Assembly (NCBI RefSeq): GCF_040869045.1
Contig: NC_090323.1
Span: forward strand, 153,966,426-154,030,425
Direction of reading: 5' to 3'
DNA: 64,000 nt
Source of the DNA: Eurosta solidaginis
Lineage: Eukaryota > Arthropoda > Insecta > Diptera > Tephritidae
The notes below the pieces were generated by a model that was not told the DNA's origin, made no database searches, and saw only the letters and a list, made by a program, of their open reading frames with translations. The translations under genes and the position numbers were made by a program. Shown in pieces: positions 34,382 to 46,030 of this stretch (positions within the stretch are counted from its first letter, which is position 1; each line of letters opens with the position of its first letter).

Positions 34382-37023
34382 CAGTGGCGTAGCAAAGAGG
34401 GGCGGCGGGGCGGTCCGCACCGCGTGTCACCTTTTTTGGGGTGACACCCACCCGGTCTCTCAACTTTAAGAACAATGTACAAACAAACAAAAAACTCGCT
34501 AGTACAAAAATTGCCTTTTCTAGGATTCCCCCTCTAGCACTAGCTCAGCTCTATGTATAATTGGGGGATTCCCACAAAAGAGTCTGACGCTTCGTGGGGG
34601 GATTCCCCGTCCCATACTCGCGATCTTTGACGTCTCAGTTGCAGCATTTCTCATTTGTTTCGTGAAGTGTGTTGTGCTTGGTTGGCGTGAATTGTTAAAA
34701 ATATATTATTCTGTAGTGATAGATAATAAAAAGAAAAAGATATATTTTAGAAACCTAAATGCTGTTTTGTGAAGATTAAAAATATTGATTGATTCATATC
34801 GAATATTTTACAGCTAATGCAAATTTCACGCTTAATGAAGTAATTAGTCAAGTTTCCTAAATTAAAGCCCTAATTGAACTCTTCCATACAAAAAGCAAAT
34901 TCTTAATTATCTCATTATTGCTTTATTGAATGCCTAATCGAGTGAAAAATCCAGTAGGCTTTGCTAGGTGCTTCGAATTTTATTGTTAATATAACAAATG
35001 ACAATCAAAAATAAATTATTTTCAGTAATTTACGAAAAAAAGAAAAACACGAAAAAAAAATCGAAATTAAATTTTCGCTGCATTTGCTGCAAAAGATAGT
35101 ATGGCTTTTTCGAAAATAGGTACATATTTGGTTATACTACGTTTCCACTAAACTCAAACTCCGTGTTTGCCAGTTTCGTAAGACTGTTAAAACATGTCTA
35201 AAAATATCGCGAAAGCTATCGAAAAACGCGATTAAACTTCGGTATCAATAATGCGAAAGCAAAAATCAAAAGATGCATTTCTGCCAAGAAACATTTTGCA
35301 TAAAAGAGTTGGCAAACACAGAGTTTGGGTTTGGTGGAAACGTAGCATTAGGTGCAACATCTATGGGTAGTTGCGCATGTATTTTATTTTGATTGTATTT
35401 ATGGTTAAGAAGGAAACGGCTGCTTTCCATTTTAACTATTTTTTGTAAAAACGAAATATTTGTTTGGGGCTGCTGAAGCAAAAGGCCCTGTATGTAAAGG
35501 GAAACTTAATTATTTCATGAAACAAAATTGTGATTCGATTAAGTTTCTGTGTGAAAACGTTATAAGATAATTTTATAATTGAATTTCATATTGCTTAACT
35601 AGTTTATGAGAAAATACTCTCATATTATATACCATAACAACTGGCTTTTTGGCACATCAAGTGAAAAATGCCCCGGGGAGTGCACACATCCAAAATAAAA
35701 AGTGGATTTCAGCAAAAAAAAAAGCCAAACAGGCTAGATTGGATGTAGCTCAGAGTATGATTGATTTTTAAGTATGTTACAAAAACTGATGGTAGCCCAA
35801 GTTCATCAAAAGAAATTGATTTTCACCTTGATACAATTGCAAGAGATGATTTAGATAATATCAGCTAATCTTCAGGAAGCAACATTGACAGTATAGAATT
35901 AATTAACACAAACGAAGAAGATGCTGAAAATAATAGTAGCAGTACTGTTATTGTTACCAATGAACCATTTCCTCAATTAAATTATGTGTCAGAATGGAGT
36001 ATTCCTGTTCCTTACAATGTTCGACCATTTGCTACTGTTTTAAAAAGATTGGTTTTATAAAATTGTGCCTAATGGTGAAAAAATCCTACGGTCATGTATG
36101 GTTTATTCCATCAGCTCTAATAACCTGTACCGTTTCTGCTGTCGTTTATTTGATGTGGCCAATAATACCAATGCGAGAACATTTAGGACTGGATTTCAAA
36201 AGTGGTGGAAATTAAATCCGAGAGTAGCTGACCACGAATGTTCAAATGAACATCTAGAAAATCTTGAGAAATGGAAAACTTTAGGAATGACACTAAAACT
36301 GAATAAAACAATAGATAATGCAGCTTTGCAATTGATGGATATAGAAAAACAGAAGTGGAAGCATCTTTTGACTAGATTACTGGATATAACTTTATTTCTG
36401 GCTAAACAAAACTTGGCGTTTCGTAGACATGATGAAGGACAAGAATCTAAATATAAAGGCAATTTTTTTGAATTAGTAGAACTATTGTCAAAGTATGGCG
36501 TAGTGTTGAAAGAACACATGATGAAATTGGAGGAAGATAAAACTTCAAAAGTATCATATTTGTCACCAGATATACAGAACGAATTCATTAATGTTCTAGC
36601 AAGAATAAAAGTAGGATTTTACAGAATCTCTTCCTAATCTTATGACTGCACTGAAATTGTTCATGTCGGTTTACGTGTCTGTAGCTTCATGTGAGAGAAG
36701 TTTCAGTAATTTAAAATTAATAAAAAACCAACAATTACCCAATCGCAGCTTAGCAATCTTGGTATATTAGCCATCGAACACGAGAAATATTAATTTCGAT
36801 GAAGTAATTGCTGAGTTTGCAGCTGCCAAAGCTAGAAAGAAGAAATTTTAATTGCATAACAATTTTTTTTCTATTTTAGTTATTATTGTGCTTTGTTTCT
36901 TCAATATTATAAATAATAAATAATCCATGAGCTTTATCATATACAATTTATTGCTTTTTACTTTCGTTGCAGTGACACCACCAACTTCCGCACCGGGTGC
37001 CACCCAAGGTAGCTACGCCACAG
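34382..37023 (+). mobile_element. hAT DNA transposon with internally deleted transposase
   Basis: Flanked by a perfect 8-bp duplication CTCCTTGG (34374-34381 and 37024-37031), the hAT hallmark. Ends are imperfect inverted repeats: CAGTGGCGTAGC at left, complement CTGTGGCGTAGC at right. CAGnGGCGTAG ends are typical of the Tip100/Zaphod branch. Length 2642 bp. The transposase lies at about 35668-36851 on plus. Confidence 0.93.
35668..36851 (+). pseudogene. hAT transposase (ZMYM1/Tip100-like), defective
   Basis: The ATG at 35668 begins MPRGVHTSKIKSGFQQKKK but meets a stop after about 34 codons. The zinc-finger region continues in shifted frames (SCMVYSISSNNLYRFCCRLF at ~36090). The frame from 36065 (190 codons) encodes LNPRVADHECSNEHLENLE, IEKQKWKHLLTRLLDI and ELVELLSKYGVVLKEHMMK, as in ZMYM1-like hAT proteins. 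The catalytic middle domain is absent: at ~36637 the sequence jumps to the C-terminal dimerisation motif (SVYVSVASCERSFSNLKL). The protein could not cut DNA, so the copy was probably mobilised in trans or decayed in place. Confidence 0.85.
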
Positions 37024-37031
37024 CTCCTTGG

Positions 37032-37774
37032 TACCTCCTTCAAGAGCTGAGGCCCTTGTTTTTCAGAGGGGGCAGATGATCCAGCGAAGGGCCAATATTC
37101 CAAGAGGGACTCAGAGGTCTTTTGGCTCACTCCGCAGAAGATGACGACTTCCGTCGCAGCCCGTTTCAGTCCACGGTCTTACAGAGTCCATCTGATACAA
37201 CTCTTATAACTCAGTAGCATTCAAATCTTGAAGCTGTGTTTTCAGGGAGAGAAACAGCCCTTTAAAATGAGTCCAATTAGTCTCGTTATGGGCGACTGGC
37301 CCCTAGGAGAAGCAACCAAGGCGACAGTAAACCACTAATTTTCTAACAACTCTTATAGTTAAATTTCGTAAAAACGAGATAGGTGTTAAAATGGTATAAG
37401 AAATTCGCCATAACGCCAACGCCGATGATTCCAAATTAACGGTAGTGGTCGGTTTGCTGTTTACTGTGTCGATCCACACATAAGTAGATCCTATATGCTG
37501 CCAGATCATTGCAGTATATTTCAGGCGGATATTGTAGCTGTGAAGAAAGAAGCAGAAATTCTAGAATAAACGTGCTTCCGCTGCATTGGCGTAAATACAT
37601 TTTTTAATTGTTAGGGGGTCAATAAATGTCCTGGAATACAAACAAGCATTGGACGGAGTTGTCTCATTACGGACCATAGAACCATAGAAGGTAACGAGGC
37701 CAACAAGTTGGAAAATGAGAGTTCAGCACTCGATGAATGGACGGCCGACGTCCCAATGCGCTTAATAAAAATAA
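37032..37774. other. Spacer without recognised features
   Basis: Mixed-composition sequence between the hAT duplication and the next HINE. Short frames only; no motif or repeat recognised. Confidence 0.45.
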
Positions 37775-39098
37775 CAAGTAAGGAAGCCTAAGTTCGGGAG
37801 TAACCGAACATTACATACTCAGTTGAGAGCTATGGGAATAAGGGAAAATCACCATGTAGGAAAATGAACCTAGGGTAACCCTGGGATTTGCTTGTATGAC
37901 ATGTGTATCAAATGGAAAACATTAAAGAGTATTTTAAGAGGGAGTATGCCATAGTTCTATAGGTGGACGCCATTTAGGGATGCCATAAACGTGGACCAGG
38001 GCTGACTCTAGAATTTGTTTGTACGATATGGGTATCAAATGAAAGGTGTTACTGAGTATTTTAAAAGGGAGTGGGCCTTAGTTCTATAGGTGGACGCCTT
38101 TTTGAGATATCGCCATAAAGGTGGACATGGGGTGACTCTAGAATTTGTTTGTACAATATGGGTATCAAACGAAAGGTTATAATGAGTATTTTAAAAGCGA
38201 GTCGGCCTTAGGTCTATAGGCGACGCCTTTTCGAGATATTGCCATAAAGGTGGACCAGGGGTGACTATAATGTGTTTGTACGATATGGGTATCAAATTAA
38301 AGGTATTAATGAGGGTTTTAAAAGGGAGCGGTGGTAGTTGTATATGTGAAGGCGTTTTCGAGATATCGACCAAAATGTGGACCAGGGTGACCCAGAACAT
38401 CATCTGTCGGGTACCGCTAATTTATTTATATATGTAGTAACACGAACAGTATTACTGACAAGATTCCAAGGGCTTTTGATTTCGCCCTGCAGAACTTTTT
38501 CATTTTCTTCTACTTAATATGGTAGGTGTCACACCCATTTTACAAAAATTTTTTTAAAGTTATATTTTGCCTCAATAAACCAATCCAATTACCACGTTTC
38601 ATCCCTTTTATCGTATTTGGTATAGAATTATGGCATTTTTGTTCATTATTCGTAATTTTCGATATCGAAAAAGTGGGCGTGGTCATAGTCGGATTTCGGC
38701 CATTTTTTATACCAATACAAAGTGAGCTCAGATAAGTACGTGAACTGAGTTTAGGAAAGATATATCGATTTTTGCTCAAGCTATCGTGTTAACGGCCGAG
38801 CGGAAGGACAACCGTCATCTGTGTGTAAAAACTGGGCGCGGCTTCAACCGATTTCGCGCTTTTTCACAGAAAACAGTTATCGTCCTAGAATCTAAGCCCC
38901 TACCAAATTCCACAAGGATTGGTAAATTTTTGTTCGACTTATGGCATTAAAAGTATCCTAGACAAATTAAATGAAAAAGGGCGGGGCCACGCTCATTTTG
39001 AAATTTTCTTTAATTTTTGAATTTTGTTGTACCATATCATTACTTGAGTTGAATGTTGACTTAATTTACTTATATACAGTAAATAAATATACTTTTTT

Positions 39099-40771
39099 TA
39101 TACTCAGTTGAGCAGAGCTCACAGAGTATATTGAGTTTGATTGGATAACGGTTGGTTGTACATAATAAAGGAATCGAGATAGATATAGACTTCCATATAT
39201 CAAAATAATCAGGATCGAAAAAAAATTTGATTGAGCCATGTCCGTCCGTCCGTCCGTCCGTCCGTTAACACGATAACTTGAGTAAATTTTGAGGTATCTT
39301 GATGAAATTTGGTATGTAGGTTCCTGAGCACTCATCTCAGATCGCTATTTAAAATGAACGATATCGGACTATAACCACGCCCACTTTTTCGATATCGAAA
39401 ATTTCGAAAAACCGAAAAAGTGCGATAATTCATTACAAAAGACCGATAAAGCGACGAAACTTGGTAGATGAGTTGACCTTATGACGCAAAATAGAAAATT
39501 AGTAAAATTTTGGACAATGGGCACCGCCCACTTTTAAAAGAAGGTAATTTAAAATTTTGCAAGCTGTAATTTGGCAGTCGTTGAAGATATCATGATGAAA
39601 TTTGGCAGGAACGTTACTCTTATTACTATATGTACACTTAATAAAAATTAGCAAAATCGGAGAAGGACCACGCCCACTTTTAAAAAAATTTTTTTTAAAG
39701 TAAAATTTTAACAAAAAATTTAATATCTTTACAGTATATAAGTAAATTATGTCAAGATTCAACTCCAGTAATGATATGGTGCAACAAAATACAAAAATAA
39801 AAGAAAATTTAAAAATGGGCGTGGCTCCGCCCTTTTTCATTTAATTTGTCTAGGATACTTTTAACGCCATAAGTCGAACAAAAATTAACCAATCCTTTTG
39901 AAATTTGGTAGGGGCATAGATTTTATGGCGTTTTCTGTGAAAGTGGGCGAAATCGGTTGATGTCACGCCCAGTTTTTATACACAGCCGTCCGTCTGTCCT
40001 TCCGCATGGCCGTTAACACGATAACTTGAGCAAAAATCGATATATCTTTACTAAACTCAGTTCACGTACTTATCTGAACTCACTTTATCTTGGTATGAAA
40101 AATGAACGAAATCCGACTATGACCACGCCCACTTTTTCGATATCGAAAATTACGAAAAATGAAAAAAATGCAAAAATTCTATACCAAATACGAAAAAAGG
40201 GATGAAATATGGTAAGGTAATTGAATTTTTTTATTGACGCGAAATATAACTTTAGAAAAAACTTTATAAAATGGTTGTGACACCTACCATATTAAGTAGA
40301 AGAAAATGAAAAAGTTCTGCAGGGCGAAACAAAAAACCCTTAAAATCTTGGCAGGTATTACATATATAAATAAATTAGCGGTATCCAACAGATGATGTTC
40401 TGGGTCACCCTGGTCCACATTTTGGTCGATATCTGGAAAACGCCTTCACATATACAACTACCACCACTCCCTTTTAAAACTCTCATTAATACCTTTAATC
40501 TGATACCCATATCGTACAAACGCATTCTAGAGTCAACCCTGATCCACCTTTATGGCTATATCCCTAAATGGCGTCCACCTATAGAACTATGGCCCACTTC
40601 CTCATAAAATACTCTTTAATGCCTTTCATTTGATACACATGTCATACAAACACATTCCAGGGTTTCCCTCGGTTCATTTTCCTACATGGTTATTTTCCCT
40701 TATGTTGTCACCATAGCTCTCAACTGAGTATGTAATGTTCGGTTACACCCGAACTTAACCTTCCTTACTTG
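39099..40771 (+). mobile_element. HINE E5 (first of a tandem pair)
   Basis: Complete: TATACTCAGTTGAGCAGAG at left, (GTCC)n at 39240-39264, satellite monomers 40410-40650, and hairpin plus CTTACTTG at right. Length 1673 bp. Confidence 0.9.
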
Positions 40772-40773
40772 TT

Positions 40774-42728
40774 TATACTCAGTTGATCAGAGATCACAGA
40801 GTATATTAACTTTGGTTGGATATCGGTAGGTTGTACAGGTATAAAGGAATCGAGATAGATATAGACTTCCATATATCAAAAAAAAATTGATTGAGCCATG
40901 TCCGTCCGTCCGTCCGTCCGTCTGTCCGGGAACACGATAACTTGAGTAAATTTTGAGGTATCTTGATGAAATTTGGTACGTAGGTTCCTGGGCACTCATC
41001 TCAGACCGCTATTTAAAATGAACGATATCGGACTATAACCACGCCCACTTTTTCGATATCGAAAATTTCGAAAAACCGAAAAAGTGCGATAATTCATTAC
41101 CAAAGACGGATAAAGCAATGCAACTTGGTAGGTGAGTTAAACTTATGACGCAGAATAGAAAATTAGTAAAATTTTGGGCAATAGGCGTGGCACCGCCCAC
41201 TTTTAAAAGAAGGTAATTTTAAATTTCTGCAAGCTGTAATTTGGCAGTAGTTGAAGATATCATGATGAAATTTGGTAGGAACGTTACTCCTATTACTGTA
41301 TGTACGCTTAATAAAAATTTGCAAAATCGGAGAACGACCACTCCCACTTTTAAAAAAAAATTTTTAAAGTCAAATTTTAACAAAAAATTTAATATCTTAA
41401 CAGTATATAAGTAAATTATATCAACATTCAACTCCAGTAATAATATGGTGCAACAAAACACAAAAATAAAGAAAATTTCAAAATGGGCGTAGCTACGCCC
41501 TTCTTAATTTAATTTTTCTAGGATACTTTTAATGCCATAAGTCGAACAAAAATTTACCAATCCTTGTGAAATTTGGTAGGGACTTAGATTCTAGGACAGT
41601 AACTTATTTCTGCGAAAAAGGGCGAAATCGGTTAAAGCCACGCCCTGTTTTTATACACAGTCAGCCGTCTGTCCTTCCGCTCGGCCGTTAAAACGATAAC
41701 TTGAGCAAAAGTCGATATATCTTTACTAAACTCAGTTCACGTACTTATCTGAACTCACTTTGTATTGGTATAAAAAATGGCCGAAATCCGGCTATGACCA
41801 CGCCCACTTTTTCGATATCGAAAATTACGAAAAATGAAAAAAATGCCATAATTGTATACCAAATACGAAAAAAGGGATGAAACATGGTAATTGGATTGGT
41901 TTATTCACACAAAATATAACTTTAAAAAAATTTTTGTAAAACGGGTGTGACACCTACCATATTAAGTAGAAGAAAATGAAAAAGTTCTGCAGGGCGAAAT
42001 AAAAAGCCCTTGAAATCTTGGCAGGATTACTGTTCGTGTTGTTACATATATAAATAAATTAGCGGTATCCAACAGATGATTTATGGCGATATCTCGAAAT
42101 GGCGTCCACCTATGGAACTAAGGATCTTACTTACTAACTAAGGATCACTCCATTTTAAAACACTCATTAACACCTTTCCTTTGATACCCATATCGTTCAA
42201 AAAAATGCTAGAGTCAACCCTGATCTACCCTTATGGCGATATCTCGAAAAGGCGTCCACCTATAACTAAGCCCACGCCTTTTAAAATAGTCATTAACACC
42301 TTTCGTTTGATACCCATATTGTACAAACGCATTCTAGAGTCACCGCAGGTCCACATTTATGGCGATATCTCGAAAAGGCGCTCACCTATGGAACTAAGGG
42401 TCTTACTTACTAACTAAGGATCACTCCATTTTAAAATACTCATTAACACCTTTCATTTGATACCCATATCGTATATACAAATTCTAGAGTCAGCCCTGGT
42501 CCACCTTTATGGCGATATCCCTAAATGGCGTCCACCTATAGAAATATGGCCCACTCCCTCATAAAATACTCTTTAATACCTTTCATTTGATACACATGTC
42601 ATACAAACACATTCCAGGGTTACCCTCGGTTCATTTTCCGACATGGTTATTTTCCTTTATGTTGTCACCATAGCTCTCAACTGAGTATGTAATGTTCGGT
42701 TACACCCGAACTTAACCTTCCTTACTTG
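40774..42728 (+). mobile_element. HINE E6 (second of the tandem pair)
   Basis: Starts TATACTCAGTTGATCAGAG two bases (TT) after E5 ends, same orientation, and ends CTTACTTG at 42728. Satellite monomers at 42075-42590 include a duplicated ggatcttacttactaacta block, a local rearrangement not seen elsewhere. Length 1955 bp. Confidence 0.9.
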
Positions 42729-43344
42729 TTAAATTTGACTTTATAACAAAATTTTTTAAAAGTGGGCGTGGCCGTTCTCTGATTTCGCTAATTTTGATTA
42801 AGCGTACATACAGTTATAGGTGTAACGTTCCTGCCAAAATTCATCATGATATCTCCAACGACTGCCAAATTACAGCTTGCAAAACTTCTAAATTACCTTC
42901 TTTTAAAAGTGGGCGGTGCCACGCCCATTGTCCAAAATTTTACTAATTTTCTATTCTGCGGCATAAGTTCAACTCACCTACCAAGTTTCATCGCTTTATC
43001 GGTATTTGGTAATGAATTATCGCCCTTTTTCGATTTTTCGAAATTTTCGATATCGAATAAGTGGGCGTGGTTATAGTCCTATATCGTTCATTTTAAATAG
43101 TGATCTGAGATGAGTGCCCAGGAACCTACATACCAAATTTCATTAAGATACCTCAAAATTTACTCAAGTTATCGTGTTAACGGGCGGACGGACGGACGGA
43201 CATGGCTCAGTAACATTTTTTTCGATACTGATGATTTTGATATATGGAAGTCTATATCTATCTCGATTCCTCTATACCTGTACAACCAACCGTTATCCAA
43301 TCAAAGTTATTATACTCTGTGAGCTCTGCTCAACTGATTATAAA

Positions 43345-44158
43345 ATGGGGACAAGAGTTGCTTATGATCCATTAAGCAGGAAAGGCGTGGAAAAAATAGC
43401 GAGGAGCTATAAAATTTCATGGCCTAATTCTACGATATTAGACTTTAAAATTTGCTGATATCCCTAAAGAGAGAATTAGGGACATACTAACTGGACACCG
43501 CCTTTTGGTGTTACATGCTCATGACCCAGTCAGATACGGCAGATGTAGGCGTGCTGCAGGAAGAAATGGTAGAGCACGTTCTGTGCTCTTGTCCTGCGGT
43601 CGGGATGTCGATGCTACAGCTACTATGGCGGCACGGTTGCCAGAACTCAAGGCGGAAATTAAGCAAGGTCCTTGCAAGCTTATGGTATTTGCCAAGAGGA
43701 CGGGTTTATTACATAACATAAGTCCTGGTACCTGGCGGCCGCCGATCAAAGCAACATCGAAATCTTAGAAACAAGCTTTTTCAATGAAAATCAAATTTTT
43801 CTAAGCGAGGTCGCCCATTAGCAGTGTTTGGCAAGCACTCCTAGTGTATTTCTGCCATGAAAAGCTCTCACTGCAAACTCATCTGCTTTGCAGATGCCGT
43901 TCGGAGTCGGCATAAACCTAGTAGGTCCCGTCCGGCCAATTTGGAGGAAAAATTAAAAGGAGCACGCGCAAATTGTAAGAGAAGCTCGGACTAAAATCTG
44001 TTCGGAGGTTATAGCGCCTTACATTTATTTAGTTATTTAAGTCCTGGTACCTGACGGGTTTTTTTTAGTTTGATCTTCAAACAAATTCTGGTAATGCTGT
44101 GGACGAATTCAATCTATGTGAGGTCTTTATTGACCGGCAAGCTCAACCTGACTTAAGC
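43345..44158 (+). pseudogene. LINE ORF2 C-terminus and 3' UTR, split by a SINE-like insertion
   Basis: Broken plus-strand frames contain LTGHRLL, a Cys-rich tail (EEMVEHVLCSCPAVG, the C-terminal CCHC-like segment of many insect LINEs) and LMVFAKRTGLLHNIS before the stop. The 3' UTR resumes after the insertion (44054-44158) with ctatgtgaggtctttattga and ccggcaagctcaacctga. It is a 5'-truncated LINE remnant of the same type as 33360-33585. Confidence 0.75.
43735..44038 (+). mobile_element. SINE-like retroposon with 15-bp target duplication
   Basis: Flanked by aagtcctggtacctg at 43720-43734 and 44039-44053, so it moved by LINE-type target-primed insertion. The body contains tttggcaagcactcctagtg, atctgctttgcagatgccg, gtaggtcccgtccggccaat, a ggagcacgcgcaaattg block and ttcggaggttatagcgcct, then a T-rich tail (acatttatttagttattt). 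It has no protein frame of note. Related fragments are at 2165, 44850 and 54218. Whether it is a true SINE or a 3' end of a longer LINE cannot be settled here. Confidence 0.82.
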
Positions 44159-44159
44159 T

Positions 44160-44845
44160 AGCTAAACTCAGCATAGCTTCAAACTTTATTTGAAGTCATA
44201 GTTTCCGAAGAATGTGAACGAAGTCGCCCTTTTTTCGTGAAACCTTGCCTGAGCATATATATATGAATAAAAGATTATTATGTATTTTACTATATTTTCA
44301 TATACATTTTGTATAAACTTCCACCCCTTCTTTAGTCAACGCTTTACTAAGCCCCTGGTATGATAGTGGGGAGGCAGTTGTTTGAGAAAAAATATAAAAA
44401 CGAAAATCGGGAGCAGTTTGTACATTCAAATCTTTTATACTACATACATATATCCATTGCCAGCTATTTAATTGATAATTCTCATAGCAAATTTTCTATG
44501 CACTTTTGTAGTTGTAATTTTGTAATTGTTGCCTTAAGCACTAAATCGATGAAAACTACGTTTTTATGCAAAATTGGAATGAAATGGAAATTCACAAATG
44601 ATTTGCCGAAAAATGTCAAATAAATCTTTTTGCCCATGCATTTTGTTTTTTTTTTACTGTTTCTGAATTGAATTTATATTTTCTAAGTGTGTGCATGTAG
44701 TATTGTTACATGTAAACACCAAAAAAAATTGAGCTACCGCCCTCACTTGGTCGGGATACAGCCCGATGGCACCGTGGATGTTTTTATGCTGGAACCTGTT
44801 ATTCGATTTTACCGTATATCGAGCAGCGGTGAAGTCTGAATTTTC
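44160..44845. other. Spacer without recognised features
   Basis: AT-rich sequence with short frames on both strands, none with recognisable domains. A T-run lies at about 44644-44657. Confidence 0.4.
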
Positions 44846-44849
44846 TACC

Positions 44850-45040
44850 ATCTTGGGTCTTCAACAATGGATTTTTCGTCTGTAAGGCCGAGGACTCGAT
44901 CCTCATACGCCTTAGCAGATGCTGGTAAGAGTCGGCATTGAACATTTTGCTCTCAATAATTTTTGAGGAGAATTCAAAAGTAGCACGCCAGAAATTGGAA
45001 AGAAACTCGGCCAAAATATCCTCGGAGGTAATTATTATTA
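44850..45040 (+). repeat. Diverged SINE-like repeat
   Basis: Words in the same order as at 43735-44038: ccttagcagatgctggtaag, gagtcggcat, gtagcacgccagaaattgg, gaaactcggcc, ctcggaggtaatta. It is more diverged than the other copies. Confidence 0.55.
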
Positions 45041-45078
45041 CTGTTGTGAATTTAAAGAAATTATCAATTATGACGCCC

Positions 45079-45531
45079 ATTCTGTTATCGTTCGATTCGC
45101 TGAACTTTCGAATAAATAACTCAAATATTTAGTATAGCCAAATATTCTTTATTTACAACTACACAATTAAATTACTATTCAAAATTAAATTACTCACGTA
45201 CTTGACTTAACTGATTGACTATTTATTAGCTTGCGTTGCTCTTATACTCTCAGTTGTCTCGTTCGCCTATTTCTCCCAAAGCCTATAATTGTCGCGAACA
45301 GCCTTCTCGATTAGTTGACAAGTTACTTCTCTAATACCTCTGCATCTCATATTCACTGTTGCCTTCTACGTATGCATATGTGTGTATATGCGTGAGTAAT
45401 ATGCGCTATTTATTGCCGTGTAGATGTATGTGTGGCTGTTTTCTGTTTCGTCTGCTTGCCTTGCTGTTTTTGTTACTCAATTTTTTTACTAGCGGCATAG
45501 TGACTAATCGAAACTGCTAATATTCGCCACA
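45079..45531 (-). repeat. Solo or partial gypsy-type LTR
   Basis: Read on minus it starts TGTGGCGAATATTAGCAG, like the LTR start at 8371 (TGGCAAATATTAGCAACG). It contains GAGAGTATAAGAGC (TATA-like) and GTAAATAAAGAATATT (poly(A) signal), then GAGTTATTTATTCGAAAG. No gag or primer-binding site adjoins it. It is related to the LTR at 59755-60165. Confidence 0.78.
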
Positions 45532-46030
45532 TTATTATTATTTTTATCCATTTTTGCATGAAGTGCACCCATACTATTGCAAGTGCTATATTTTCATGAA
45601 TGAAAAATGTGGTATTTTGTGTGGTTTATAAATTATTTGTTGCTAATGCACATGAAAATGGGCTGAAAATAAACATAAAATTCCAGTCACAGTAATAAAT
45701 GTTAATTTGTGCAGGCTCACAGCGTACGTTTAGTGATTTTTCGTTAGAGCTTATTTATTTTGTTTCTACATATTTATGCACATTTGCAGATATTTTTGTT
45801 TGAAGGTCAAAACTTATTGCATATATCATTTAGAATCGAAATTTTTTTATCAGTACGAATGGGTTTGATGAGCAAAGGGTTGGTTTTGATCTTGATTGAA
45901 CCCAGCAGGTAAAGAAGCTAACAACAAGCTCTCTTTGAATTTTGTTTTTTGAAAAATGTTTACAACTTTTATATGGCAATGGGTGAAAGATAGTCAAAGG
46001 TTGTGACTTCTGCATTACTTGTCAACTAAA
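45532..46030. other. Spacer without recognised features
   Basis: AT-rich, no repeat family shared with the window and no coding frame of note. Confidence 0.4.

Larger units (their letters stand above)
37775..43342 (-). mobile_element. Older HINE (E4/E7) split by a tandem pair of HINEs
   Basis: The 3' half (37775-39098, starting caagtaaggaagcctaag and holding four or five satellite monomers) and the 5' half (42729-43342, ending gctctgctcaactgattata) together form one minus-oriented element collinear with E1. The break falls in the internal T-run: E1 reads aaattttttgttaaaatttg there, and the two halves end acttttttt and start ttaaatttgact. Everything from 39099 to 42728 is insertion. Confidence 0.85.

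Noticed and set aside
43505..43768. Plus-strand frame resembling an Ala/Arg-rich protein
   Set aside because: It is an out-of-frame reading of the LINE C-terminal Cys-rich region, and it crosses into the SINE-like insertion.
44799..45080. 93-codon minus-strand frame
   Set aside because: It overlaps a diverged SINE-like repeat and has no recognisable domain.
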